Below, piece by piece: positions 7,481-14,244 of a DNA stretch of 22,540 nucleotides. The number at the start of each line of letters is the position of its first letter. Within the stretch, counting starts at the first letter, position 1. Origin of the DNA: a virus. The translations under genes were made by a program, and so were the position numbers. The notes below the pieces were generated by a model, which was given only the letters and a program-made list of their open reading frames with translations, had not been told where the DNA came from and did no database searches. Location of the stretch: the IMG/VR virus record IMGVR_UViG_3300034283_001558, positions 1 to 22,540 of that record; one strand, given 5' to 3'.

Positions 7481-7509
7481 TTGACCAATAATTCCCAATT
7501 TGCTATAAT
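7481..7509 (+). promoter_or_regulatory. Sigma-70 early promoter P4
   Basis: TTGACC at 7481-7486, 17-bp spacer, extended -10 TGC, TATAAT at 7504-7509. The following leader (ACTTGTATAGTAA, then AAAAGGAGCCA) is a near copy of the P2 leader. Confidence 0.9.
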
Positions 7510-7537
7510 ACTTGTATAGTAACTAAAAGGAGCCAAC

Positions 7538-7942
7538 ATGCAGAACTGGACTGACAAGATCATCCATTGGAATCAACTGCCCGGAACAGAAGTCAAACGG
7601 CTATTAGCTACCTGGGGCAAGACTCCAGCAGATATTGCCAAATATGACAAGAAGCACGGGTACGTGAACTCTACGCCTGTTAAGGCTCATGTGTCTAACA
7701 CAGACAATCCTGTGGACTTTCCCAAGCCTGCACCTAAAAAGGCAGTGCCTAAAACAGTGGCCAAACCTGCCGCTCGTCAAAAGCACACAGGTGCCGACGG
7801 TGCAATCAAGTTTGTAGCACACAGAAATCTCTATGTGGGCTTTATGGACGGTAAAGTAGTAGTAACCAAACGCACCGTAGATGCCTGCCGTACCGTGTTG
7901 CTCGAACAGTTTGGAATTGAAGGTGTCAAGGTTGACGCTTAA
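7538..7942 (+). CDS. Two-domain early protein with basic Pro/Ala/Lys linker
   Basis: This 134-residue protein has an N-terminal segment (MQNWTDKIIHWNQLPGTEVKR...WGKTPADIAKYDKKHG, about 1-42) that may be a small helical DNA- or protein-binding unit. A low-complexity basic linker follows (about 60-82, with KPAPKKAVPKTVAKPAA). The C-terminal domain contains a strand pair (IKFVAHRNLYVGFMDGKVVVTKR) and a final helix (VDACRTVLLEQFG). No family is recognised. The basic linker suggests contact with nucleic acid, but this is inference. It has its own promoter (7481-7509) and GGAG site, and its last codons contain the -35 box of the next promoter. Confidence 0.8.
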   Translation: MQNWTDKIIHWNQLPGTEVKRLLATWGKTPADIAKYDKKHGYVNSTPVKAHVSNTDNPVDFPKPAPKKAVPKTVAKPAARQKHTGADGAIKFVAHRNLYVGFMDGKVVVTKRTVDACRTVLLEQFGIEGVKVDA

Positions 7943-7960
7943 TTCGACTTCTGCTATAAT
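7932..7960 (+). promoter_or_regulatory. Sigma-70 early promoter P5
   Basis: TTGACG at 7932-7937 lies inside the last codons of the 7538 gene; a 17-bp spacer with extended -10 TGC leads to TATAAT at 7955-7960. It drives the AAA+ ATPase gene and probably the small genes after it, up to the terminator at 9741. Confidence 0.85.
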
Positions 7961-7990
7961 TTAATTTTAACGCACAACAAGGAGCCAACC

Positions 7991-9013
7991 ATGAGTGCCA
8001 TTCGTATTATTAAGGGCGAATACCGTAACAAGCCCGTTCGCAATATTGCTTTTACTTTGGTGTCAGGCTATGCCTCGGGCGCCAAAGGCAATTATGTTAC
8101 TGTCAAAAATGATGGTAACTTTCCCAACTGCCCGGATACAATCCGTATTAAGGTAGATTCCATCCAAAATTTTGAATATGTAACAGGAGATGCCGTGCAA
8201 GACAATACAGTACACTTTGAGAAACCCGCTGTAGTCGAGACAGATGACGAGGCCATGGATCGTATCCGTGAGCGTTTTGACATCCTGCACGAGATGACAA
8301 AGGCCACAGTGTCAGGCGACATCCGTGCTATGATTGTGAGCGGCCCTCCAGGTGTGGGCAAGAGCTTTGGCGTTGAGCAAGAAATTGACAAGGCCACAAT
8401 GTTTGACAAAATAGCCGGCAAGCGACTGCGAGCTGAAGTAGTCAAAGGCAGTGCTACCCCAATTGGCCTGTACCAGACCCTGTACAAATACAGTGACGCC
8501 AACAGTGTCGTAGTGTTTGACGACTGCGACAGTATCTTGTTGGATGACGTTGCTCTTAACCTGCTCAAGGGTGCCTTGGACTCGGGTAAGAAGCGTGTGA
8601 TCTCCTGGTTGTCAGAGTCTAGTGCTCTGCGCCGTGAAGGCATCCCAGACCGTTTTGAGTTTAAAGGTAGCGTTATCTTTATCACCAACTTGAAATTTGA
8701 CAAGATGAAGTCGCAAAAATTGCGTGACCACTTGGATGCCTTACAATCACGTTGTCACTATTTGGACTTGACCTTGGACACCATGCGTGACAAGTTGTTG
8801 CGTATCAAACAGATTGCCAAAGATGGTGTGTTGTTTGCAGACTACGACTTTAACGAGTATGCACAAGACGACATTATTGACTTTATGCATGACAACAAAG
8901 ACCGTTTGCGTGAGGTATCCTTGCGTATGGCGCTCAAGATTGCAGACTTGCGCAAGAGCTTTCCTAACAACTGGAAGCGCATGAGCGAGACAACTTGCAT
9001 GAAGTCAGCTTAA
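7991..9013 (+). CDS. AAA+ ATPase
   Basis: This 340-residue protein has Walker A GPPGVGKS at 118-125, Walker B VVVFDDCD at 173-180 and a sensor-1 strand VIFITN at 228-233. A C-terminal helical lid follows, with REVSLRMALKIADLRKS as the likely sensor-2 region. Residues 1-65 form a separate small beta-rich region (RIIKGEYRNKPVRNIAFTLV...YVTVKNDG). The layout fits a single-domain AAA+ enzyme acting on DNA or proteins. It does not match the T4 clamp loader gp44 well, since the expected arginine-finger SRC motif is not clearly placed and no gp62 gene is adjacent; SRCHYLDL at about residues 253-260 is a partial resemblance. From memory, similar ATPases occur in T4-like marine phages without a known role. 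It has its own promoter (7932-7960) and AAGGAG leader. Confidence 0.85.
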   Translation: MSAIRIIKGEYRNKPVRNIAFTLVSGYASGAKGNYVTVKNDGNFPNCPDTIRIKVDSIQNFEYVTGDAVQDNTVHFEKPAVVETDDEAMDRIRERFDILHEMTKATVSGDIRAMIVSGPPGVGKSFGVEQEIDKATMFDKIAGKRLRAEVVKGSATPIGLYQTLYKYSDANSVVVFDDCDSILLDDVALNLLKGALDSGKKRVISWLSESSALRREGIPDRFEFKGSVIFITNLKFDKMKSQKLRDHLDALQSRCHYLDLTLDTMRDKLLRIKQIAKDGVLFADYDFNEYAQDDIIDFMHDNKDRLREVSLRMALKIADLRKSFPNNWKRMSETTCMKSA

Positions 9014-9117
9014 TGGGGTCTGACAAGGCTTTCTTTGGCACTGTACTTGCCGTGATAGCCTTGTTGTTCGGGCACCCTGTTGTGGCTTTGTTTATATTTT
9101 TGATTGCGGTGATGTGA
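9013..9117 (+). CDS. Tiny predicted membrane protein (34 aa)
   Basis: An ATG overlapping the last base of the ATPase stop (TAATG) opens 34 codons, MGSDKAFFGTVLAVIALLF followed by GHPVVALFIFLIAVM. After a short polar start the chain is almost wholly hydrophobic, long enough for one long or two short membrane segments split by GHP. There is no strong ribosome site, so translation would depend on coupling. It ends in TGATG with the next gene. The hydrophobic pattern and tight packing support it, but length alone would not. Confidence 0.5.
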   Translation: MGSDKAFFGTVLAVIALLFGHPVVALFIFLIAVM

Positions 9118-9269
9118 TGAACGGGTGGCTTTTAGTTAATATTTTTCTTGCATGGCTCATGCTTAAATGGGCCAAACGAGATTTTGAAGCTGGCCATAAT
9201 GGGCTTGGCTGGATGAACATTGTGTTCAGTGCCTGGAATGCCGCGGCTGCCGCAAGTGCTATTTTTTAA
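9117..9269 (+). CDS. Small two-segment membrane protein (50 aa)
   Basis: The ATG at 9117 overlaps the previous stop (ATGTGATGA). The 50 residues read as an N-terminal membrane helix (NGWLLVNIFLAWLMLKW), a charged loop (AKRDFEAGHNG) and a second hydrophobic stretch ending in an Ala-rich tail (WMNIVFSAWNAAAAASAIF). This hairpin form is common among small phage inner-membrane proteins. No family is recognised. It forms a pair with the tiny hydrophobic protein directly upstream. Confidence 0.6.
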   Translation: MNGWLLVNIFLAWLMLKWAKRDFEAGHNGLGWMNIVFSAWNAAAAASAIF

Positions 9270-9279
9270 GGAATTTGAA

Positions 9280-9408
9280 ATGACAGTAAAATACATTGCT
9301 AATCGTGCAGGCGATATTGCCTTGCCTTGGGAACCAGGCTTGTTGGAATGGTTGATTGCAAAGTACCCACATTCGGGTTATGAAATAAAGGAACTGACAA
9401 ATGTTTGA
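9280..9408 (+). CDS. Small protein (42 aa) of unknown function
   Basis: The start at 9280 has AAGGA seven bases upstream, better than the longer in-frame start at 9220, which is inside the preceding gene. The peptide reads MTVKYIANRAGDIALPW, then EPGLLEWLIAKYPHSGYE and IKELTNV. It is a soluble small protein with one likely helix. No family is recognised. Its end overlaps the next start by 8 bp. Confidence 0.6.
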   Translation: MTVKYIANRAGDIALPWEPGLLEWLIAKYPHSGYEIKELTNV

Positions 9409-9514
9409 AATCTGGGATGGTGATTTGTTTTTGTATGCGGTGGACACCAAGTACGAAGCCGACGAGGCAGTGGAGTCAGGTTTTGAAGTTCGTGCAGTGA
9501 GTCATAATGACTGA
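9401..9514 (+). CDS. Small acidic protein (37 aa)
   Basis: The ATG at 9401 has AAAGGA eight bases upstream. The 37 residues, MFEIWDGDLFLYAVDTKYEA followed by DEAVESGFEVRAVSHND, are strongly acidic and could form a small alpha/beta unit. It overlaps the neighbours on both sides by 8 bp. No family is recognised; the ribosome site and packing are the main support. Confidence 0.6.
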   Translation: MFEIWDGDLFLYAVDTKYEADEAVESGFEVRAVSHND

Positions 9515-9680
9515 GTTGGAAACTGCACTAAAGTCACATGACCGGAGCCTGGCAGGATACACAACCAGGCCCGAACTGGACCGATTAGTGCGATTGCATG
9601 CTGAGTCAGCAGTGCTTTGGGAACAGTATTGTCCCTGGAGCGCCACCAACGGTGGCTACATTGCCTGGGCCAAGAAGTAA
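9507..9680 (+). CDS. Small protein (57 aa) of unknown function
   Basis: The ATG at 9507 overlaps the previous stop by 8 bp. The 57-residue product begins with a helical region (TELETALKSHDRSLAGYTT, RPELDRLVRLHAESAVLWEQ) and ends YCPWSATNGGYIAWAKK. No family is recognised. It is the last gene before the strong terminator at 9741, so it closes the early block begun at P5. Confidence 0.6.
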   Translation: MTELETALKSHDRSLAGYTTRPELDRLVRLHAESAVLWEQYCPWSATNGGYIAWAKK

Positions 9681-9701
9681 TCAGCGATTGATATAGTTTC
9701 T

Positions 9702-9733
9702 CCTGGGCACTCAACGGTTGGCTCCGGCCCAGG
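9702..9733 (+). other. Possible RNA hairpin before the terminator
   Basis: CCTGGGC (9702-9708) pairs with GCCCAGG (9727-9733) around an 18-base loop that holds CAACGGTTG. It has no T-tract and may help protect or stall the transcript end ahead of the main terminator. Significance is uncertain. Confidence 0.35.
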
Positions 9734-9740
9734 CTTTACA

Positions 9741-9773
9741 GCAGGCACCCCTAAAAAAGGTGCCTGCTTTTTT
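9741..9773 (+). terminator. Strong Rho-independent terminator
   Basis: A perfect 9-bp stem, GCAGGCACC (9741-9749) with GGTGCCTGC (9759-9767), has a 9-base loop and is followed by TTTTTT (9768-9773). It ends the run of small early genes. The T-tract overlaps the -35 box of the next promoter. Confidence 0.93.
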
Positions 9774-9800
9774 GACTTCTATTGTATTGTGCTATATACT
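9772..9800 (+). promoter_or_regulatory. Promoter P6, predicted leaderless output
   Basis: TTGACT (9772-9777), 17-bp spacer, TATACT (9795-9800). An overlapping alternative is an extended -10 TGC-TATATA (9793-9798). Both put the transcription start at about 9805-9807, on the ATG at 9806. Confidence 0.7.
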
Positions 9801-9805
9801 TGTAT

Positions 9806-10669
9806 ATGCCTCAACACTTGCTTATTGAGTTAGGCCATGACTCCCCTTTAACACTACGATTTCAACTGCTAGCCAATCCCATAACCGATCTATGGCTAGA
9901 ACGTATGAGTCAACGAGATACCTGGCCCTTGGATCATCCAGATAGATTTTATGGATTCGGCACCCCGGCAGAAGAAACTGCCCGCGCTATTGCCTTGATT
10001 AAACAATGCGTTGCAACCATAAACTCCTATGAGTACATCATACGGCATCCATTTACATTTGATCAAAACTGTTTGAACTATCTGCACAATATCTTTGAGC
10101 AGTATCACGGACTGTTAGACCAACAAAACACAAGATTCTGGCATCGTGCGCCAATGCCAGTTCGTGAGGCCTTGGCCACTTTAAACATTGCTGTGCATAG
10201 ATGTGAAAGTATACTAGGTTCTAATCCACATAGGTTTGTGTGCACCTGGTACGGCATGCCCAAAACACAACAGTTAGATCCTGTACTACAACGACAACAT
10301 GGAACCATGCGTATCAGGTTTGGCACTGTATATTTGAACTATGCTGAGATAGGCAAAACTGTGGAGGACCTTGCACACGACAATGACCAATACATTGGCA
10401 ACGATGCGTTTCGTCCGTTTGATCACTACAGTGCCGATTTTAATGTGGCATTTTACAATCAAGACCTGGAGTCTAAAACACCCAGCATGGCAAAATACAT
10501 ACAGGAACATCAGAAGTTTTTTCTTGCTCGTGGCATAGAAAACGTGTATAATACAAGAGCACTACCATTACGTTTTCCTCTTGCCCAGCTAGTCGAGACT
10601 GTGTCGCGCAGTGCCTTGCTAGCAGAGATTGCTCAGCGCCAGCTTGTAACAAAAGTAACATTAGAATGA
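9806..10669 (+). CDS. Conserved-type phage protein of unknown function
   Basis: The ATG at 9806 (MPQHLLIELGHDSP, 287 residues) is favoured over the in-frame ATG at 9782, which lies inside the promoter. The protein is soluble, rich in His, Tyr and Phe, with long helical stretches (EETARAIALIKQCVATINSY, REALATLNIAVHRCESIL). A central beta-like part follows with MRIRFGTVYLNYAEIGKTVEDL and DDQ/DNDQYIGNDAFRPFDHYSADFNVAFY, dense in Asp and His, and the C-terminus is helical. No domain is recognised. The clustered acidic and His residues could bind metal, which is speculation. Its stop overlaps uvsW as ATGA, so it is probably co-transcribed and coupled with that helicase. Confidence 0.8.
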   Translation: MPQHLLIELGHDSPLTLRFQLLANPITDLWLERMSQRDTWPLDHPDRFYGFGTPAEETARAIALIKQCVATINSYEYIIRHPFTFDQNCLNYLHNIFEQYHGLLDQQNTRFWHRAPMPVREALATLNIAVHRCESILGSNPHRFVCTWYGMPKTQQLDPVLQRQHGTMRIRFGTVYLNYAEIGKTVEDLAHDNDQYIGNDAFRPFDHYSADFNVAFYNQDLESKTPSMAKYIQEHQKFFLARGIENVYNTRALPLRFPLAQLVETVSRSALLAEIAQRQLVTKVTLE

Positions 10670-12135
10670 AACAATGCACAATACAAATACGTGATGAAGT
10701 CAATATCAAGATTGAAGGTCTGGATCTCGACTGTCGCAAAAAATTAGTAAACACATTCAAATACGATGTGCCTTATGCAAGATATCTTCCAGCGGTGCGT
10801 CTAGGACGATGGGATGGCAAAGTCAGTTACTTTCAACTAGGTGGATCTACCTACACAAATTTACTGCCCGAAATCATTCCTATTTTAGAACAGTACGACT
10901 ACGATATCGAGCTAGATGACCAACGTACATATTCTAATACATTTGATTTTAATGTAGTAGAAGAACTTACTTGGGCCCACAAGACCTGGCCCAAAGGACA
11001 TCCTGCTGAAGGTCAGCCTGTGATGTTGCGTGATTATCAAGTTGAAATCATCAATAACTTCCTACAGAATCCGCAGTGTATACAAGAAGTGGCCACAGGC
11101 GCAGGCAAAACAATTATGACTGCTACACTGAGTGCCGCAGTGGAAGCACATGGTAGATCAATTGTTATTGTGCCCAACAAAGATCTTGTGCGCCAGACCG
11201 AACGAGACTATGTAAACTTAGGCCTGGACGTTGGTGTATATTTTGGCGATCGCAAAGAATGGGGTCGTACACATACCATATGTACCTGGCAAAGTCTCAA
11301 TGTGCTGTTGAAGAACACCAAAGCCGGCGTAGGCGATTGCACCATACAGGATTTTATTGAGGGTGTGGTATGTGTCATGGTAGATGAAGTGCACATGGCC
11401 AAAGCAGATGCGCTGAAAACCTTGCTGACCAGTGTAATGGCGCAAGTGCCAATTCGCTGGGGGTTGACTGGCACAGTGCCAAAGGAAAAGTTTGAAAGTC
11501 AAGCACTGCTGGTTAGCTTAGGACCTGTAATAGGCAGACTGTCGGCTAATGAATTGCAACAACAAGGAGTGTTAGCACAGTGTCATGTTAACATTGTGCA
11601 GTTGATGGATCATGTGGAGTTTGCAGACTATCAAAAAGAACTAAAGTATTTGTTAGAGGAATCGGGCCGGCTAGATGCCATGGCGGCGTTGGTTCGTCAA
11701 GTAAACGAAACTGGCAATACCTTGGTGTTAGTAGATCGAGTGGCTGCTGGGCATGCCTTGGTCGAACGCTTGGGCGACCGTGCGGTGTTTGTTTCAGGCG
11801 CAACAAAATCCAAAGATAGACAAAGCGAATATGACGAAGTGGCCGAAGCAACAGATAAAATCATTGTGGCAACTTATGGTGTGGCTGCGGTTGGTATTAA
11901 CATTCCTCGTATTTTTAATTTGGTTATGGTCGAGTCTGGCAAGAGTTTTACCAGAGTCATTCAGTCAATTGGTCGTGGCATACGCAAGGCAGAAGATAAA
12001 GATCATGTGGAGATCTGGGACATAACTAGTACTTGCAAATTTGCCAAGCGTCACTTGACCAAACGCAAGGCCTACTACAAAGAAGCCAACTATCCTTTTA
12101 CACAGGAACGACTGGATTGGATGAAGCTGGCTTGA
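10666..12135 (+). CDS. uvsW: UvsW-type superfamily 2 DNA helicase
   Basis: This 489-residue protein matches T4 UvsW in length and layout. The N-terminal cap (1-100) contains YARYLPAVRLGRWDGKVSYF, which binds DNA in UvsW. Next come the Q-like motif LRDYQ (121-125), Walker A GAGKT (145-149), DEVH box (240-243), motif III GLTGT (266-270), and in the second RecA lobe VATYGVAAVGINIP and motif VI QSIGRGIRK (433-441). T4 UvsW unwinds R-loops and branched DNA, drives fork regression and ends origin-dependent initiation; the same role is expected. The start overlaps the preceding stop as ATGA. Its 3' end overlaps the convergent methyltransferase gene by 38 bp. Confidence 0.95.
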   Translation: MKQCTIQIRDEVNIKIEGLDLDCRKKLVNTFKYDVPYARYLPAVRLGRWDGKVSYFQLGGSTYTNLLPEIIPILEQYDYDIELDDQRTYSNTFDFNVVEELTWAHKTWPKGHPAEGQPVMLRDYQVEIINNFLQNPQCIQEVATGAGKTIMTATLSAAVEAHGRSIVIVPNKDLVRQTERDYVNLGLDVGVYFGDRKEWGRTHTICTWQSLNVLLKNTKAGVGDCTIQDFIEGVVCVMVDEVHMAKADALKTLLTSVMAQVPIRWGLTGTVPKEKFESQALLVSLGPVIGRLSANELQQQGVLAQCHVNIVQLMDHVEFADYQKELKYLLEESGRLDAMAALVRQVNETGNTLVLVDRVAAGHALVERLGDRAVFVSGATKSKDRQSEYDEVAEATDKIIVATYGVAAVGINIPRIFNLVMVESGKSFTRVIQSIGRGIRKAEDKDHVEIWDITSTCKFAKRHLTKRKAYYKEANYPFTQERLDWMKLA

Positions 12136-12865
12136 TCAATTCAAACAGTAGTATAGGACTAGCCCAGCCAAGTTCATTACAACGATACACAGACAGTTCT
12201 ACTGCAAAGCCAATTTTTTTTAGTTGTCCTATTAGATCCCAACCAAAATCTGAATACACCAGACTGCCTTGATCGCTGAGTGGATTGCCGTGATACTGAT
12301 CGGGCAGTCCTTGTTTTACTCGATCCACAGTGACAGCACCAGGATTACCGGCAAAGGGAATGGTCATAAACATACGGCCACCGGGTATGAGCACTCTATA
12401 ACATTCAGCAAACCCTTGCCAGGGATTGGCCACGTGTTCAAATACATCTTGACTCACAATAATGTCTATGCTGGCATCGGTAAATGACAAGTTTTCAACA
12501 TCTTCGTGACGTATACCAGGCAGTGCAGCATTGGGCATGTATTCGCTGCCAATCACGGTACACTTGTTGAGATTTTCCAGTGCCCATTTGTAGCTGCTGG
12601 TCACTTGTTCTTGTAAGTAAATAATATTTCTGGGTTGGGCAAAAAGTTTTACCGCAGTCATGACCACACGTTGTCTGGCTACTAGATTGCATTGCACACA
12701 TCTAGCACTCTCTCGGTAGACCATAAACAAGTCGGAACAATCAGAATCGATTGCAAACTCTGTGTTGTTGTTGCAAACTGTGCAGGTGCCATGCGATAAA
12801 AACTGTGACAATTCAAACGCTAGCGCAAGATCTTGCTGACAATAAATTGGTGTTTTGGTAATCAT
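12098..12865 (-). CDS. SAM-dependent methyltransferase with N-terminal Zn-ribbon
   Basis: The 255-residue product has two CxxC pairs, C28/C31 and C56/C59, that could form a zinc ribbon. A class I methyltransferase domain follows, with HEDVENLSFTDASIDIIVSQDVFEHV (120-145), the typical strand 4 of Methyltransf_11 proteins, and YRVLIPGGRMFMTIPF. The usual glycine-rich motif I is not seen; in its place stands IIYLQEQVTSSYKWAL, then VIGSEYMPN. From memory, a subfamily with an E-Q-x-T block and SEY acidic loop exists near sugar-biosynthesis genes, so the protein may still bind SAM. The substrate is unknown. The gene is alone on the minus strand, overlaps the end of uvsW by 38 bp and starts from a gap that also holds promoter P7. 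Confidence 0.75.
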   Translation of the reverse strand: MITKTPIYCQQDLALAFELSQFLSHGTCTVCNNNTEFAIDSDCSDLFMVYRESARCVQCNLVARQRVVMTAVKLFAQPRNIIYLQEQVTSSYKWALENLNKCTVIGSEYMPNAALPGIRHEDVENLSFTDASIDIIVSQDVFEHVANPWQGFAECYRVLIPGGRMFMTIPFAGNPGAVTVDRVKQGLPDQYHGNPLSDQGSLVYSDFGWDLIGQLKKIGFAVELSVYRCNELGWASPILLFELIKPASSNPVVPV

Positions 12866-12879
12866 TTCATACTATATAG

Positions 12880-12908
12880 TTGACTTTGTGCGCAGGAACC
12901 TGTAAAAT
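12880..12908 (+). promoter_or_regulatory. Promoter P7, predicted leaderless output
   Basis: TTGACT (12880-12885), 17-bp spacer, TAAAAT (12903-12908). The ATG of the next gene begins at 12915, seven bases after the -10, where transcription itself is expected to start. A perfect palindrome CTATATAG (12872-12879) abuts the -35 and faces the divergent methyltransferase gene. Confidence 0.7.
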
Positions 12909-12914
12909 GATGTT

Positions 12915-13415
12915 ATGAGAATTCTTACACTTGACAATCAAACTTACGATCTAGATCATCTTCCTGACGAAATAGATGACATGCGCTTCAGCATATTAGA
13001 CAACTCTAATCCTGTTGACCCAGACTATTATTTTATTCCTTTAATATTTTTAGAAAGTTTTAATTCGCCAGCTCTGGTATTGCGTATTGGAGAACACACT
13101 ATTCGTATGCCCATGGACTGGCAGGTGCTAATAGGAGAACCTGACATGGGTGATCTCGAAGTGCTACCGTTGACGTCGATCAATGATCGTGGCTTCAAGG
13201 TGTTTCAATTTAATCCACTCTCCAGCTTCCGTCCCAGCTTCCCCGATATTGAAATCTTAGATGTCTATCATGAAGTGTCTTGGTATGCACCAAAGTTAAA
13301 AAATGGACAGTTGTTGGCTGTGCCAATTACTGACGGCGACAATCCTGAATGCATATATTTTGTTAAGGATATCAGTCGTAACTGTGAAATTGTAGACTAC
13401 AACAAGGCCTGGTGA
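12915..13415 (+). CDS. Conserved T4-like phage protein of unknown function
   Basis: This 166-residue protein begins MRILTLDNQTYDLDHLPDEI and contains YFIPLIFLESFNSPALVLRIG, MPMDWQVLIGEP, LEVLPLTSINDRGF and VFQFNPLSSFRP, with a C-terminal CIYFVKDISRNCEIVDYNKAW. I recall very similar proteins in T4-like cyanophages and pelagiphages, always of unknown function and usually near replication genes. The fold looks mainly beta, with no catalytic motif I can name. The start at 12915 has no ribosome site and coincides with the predicted transcription start of P7, implying a leaderless message. It leads a run of closely spaced genes through 15817. Confidence 0.85.
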   Translation: MRILTLDNQTYDLDHLPDEIDDMRFSILDNSNPVDPDYYFIPLIFLESFNSPALVLRIGEHTIRMPMDWQVLIGEPDMGDLEVLPLTSINDRGFKVFQFNPLSSFRPSFPDIEILDVYHEVSWYAPKLKNGQLLAVPITDGDNPECIYFVKDISRNCEIVDYNKAW

Positions 13416-13417
13416 TC

Positions 13418-13567
13418 ATGGGAACTTATACAGAATTGCAAATGTTTGAAACGCTGAATCGAATGGTAAAATTTTATCTCGAAAGTTGGCCCGATGATCG
13501 TGAGCAACTGGAAAGATTCTTACGATGGGCCCATAGCCAATATGGATATACATATGGGAAGTCTTGA
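13418..13567 (+). CDS. Small protein (49 aa) of unknown function
   Basis: The ATG at 13418 lies two bases after the previous stop and opens 49 residues: MGTYTELQMFETLNRMVKFY, then LESWPDDREQLERFLRWAHSQYGYTYGKS. It looks like a small helical protein rich in aromatic and charged residues. No ribosome site is clear, so coupling with the upstream gene is likely. Its 3' end overlaps the next gene by about 14 bp. No family is recognised. Confidence 0.6.
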   Translation: MGTYTELQMFETLNRMVKFYLESWPDDREQLERFLRWAHSQYGYTYGKS

Positions 13568-13802
13568 ACCTGGTGCAACTTACATCTACGAGCGAGTAGA
13601 CAATCGAATCTATGCTCGTAAGTTTGGCGAAACCAAGCGACAAATGGTAGGATGGACCGACAAAAACGACACAGGCCTAGCCATGCAAGGATATCGCAGC
13701 GAGATAAACCAAGTACTGACCATGTGCGAAACTGACCCAGCTATGAAGGAGTTGCTGGATCAGTTGTTTGTGTTGTATAATCTAAAGAAAACCCATGAGT
13801 GA
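13554..13802 (+). CDS. Small conserved phage protein with TYIYER motif
   Basis: Starting at MGSLEPGATYIYERVDNRIYARKFG the protein has 82 residues; ATG codons at 13542 and 13494 would lengthen it by 4 or 20 residues into the previous gene. I favour 13554 because related cyanophage proteins, as I recall them, begin just before the PG-x-TYIYER block. The N-terminal part is a likely beta hairpin, and the rest is helical (YRSEINQVLTMCETDPAMKE, LLDQLFVLYNL). Function is unknown. The stop overlaps the gp62-like gene by 8 bp. Confidence 0.7.
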   Translation: MGSLEPGATYIYERVDNRIYARKFGETKRQMVGWTDKNDTGLAMQGYRSEINQVLTMCETDPAMKELLDQLFVLYNLKKTHE

Positions 13803-14244
13803 CAAACTAAGCATTGCCAATGAGATGAAAATGTTTGACCACAAGGTCAGAGATTTCTACGATGATCTGTCAGATGACGAGCGCAAAAAGTTTGCCCCGT
13901 TCCTGATGATCCGTTGGGGAAGTTGCGTGGAAGGATCGCGTGACTTACAGGAGTTCTATGTGATTTCAACCAACGAAAGACTGAACAAACACTTTTTTAG
14001 TTTCAACTCCACACGCCATAAAAAATTGCAATGGCTCATGGCTACCACGGTGAGTCCTGACATGGGTGCTTTCAAACACAATTGGATTTCGCCCAAAAAG
14101 AAAGAAGGCACCGGCGCTGTTCGTAAGCAACTGGCTGAACTGTTCCCGCATTACAAAAGCGACGAACTAGATCTATTGACCACCATTACAACCAAAAAAG
14201 AATTAGATGAGTATTTGCGCAAGCATGGAACAGACACAAAATAA
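13795..14244 (+). CDS. Probable clamp-loader small subunit (gp62-like)
   Basis: This 149-residue protein lacks obvious catalytic motifs. Its pattern resembles the small clamp-loader subunits of T4-like marine phages: KKFAPFLMIRWGSC near residue 32, a polar stretch with an N-x-R-L block, HKKLQWLMATTVSP, then NWISPKKKEGTGAVRKQL and a helical end (ELDLLTTITTKKELDEYLRKHG). In T4 gp62 joins gp44 to load the gp45 clamp. I do not see gp44 or gp45 in this window, which weakens the call, and T4 gp62 is longer (about 187 residues). Placement beside other replication-linked conserved genes supports it. It overlaps both neighbours, by 8 bp upstream and 20 bp downstream. Confidence 0.5.
   Translation: MSDKLSIANEMKMFDHKVRDFYDDLSDDERKKFAPFLMIRWGSCVEGSRDLQEFYVISTNERLNKHFFSFNSTRHKKLQWLMATTVSPDMGAFKHNWISPKKKEGTGAVRKQLAELFPHYKSDELDLLTTITTKKELDEYLRKHGTDTK

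Noticed and set aside
8092-8703. 203-codon open frame antisense to the AAA+ ATPase gene
   Set aside because: It is a shadow of the ATPase gene. Its translation has a Ser/Arg-rich composition with no domain, and no promoter or ribosome site is visible.
7991-9013. AAA+ ATPase as the clamp-loader large subunit gp44
   Set aside because: Spacing and surrounding motifs do not follow gp44 well, and the gp62-like gene is about 4.8 kb away. The neutral AAA+ name was kept.
10524-10552. TTGCTC - 17 bp - TATAAT inside the 9806 gene, about 110 bp before uvsW
   Set aside because: The -10 is perfect but the -35 matches only three of six bases and the site lies within coding sequence; I cannot separate it from chance.
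13752-13781. TTGCTG - 18 bp - TATAAT just upstream of the gp62-like gene
   Set aside because: Coding sequence explains it (the TATAAT falls in V-L-Y-N codons) and the -35 is weak; no separate evidence for a promoter.
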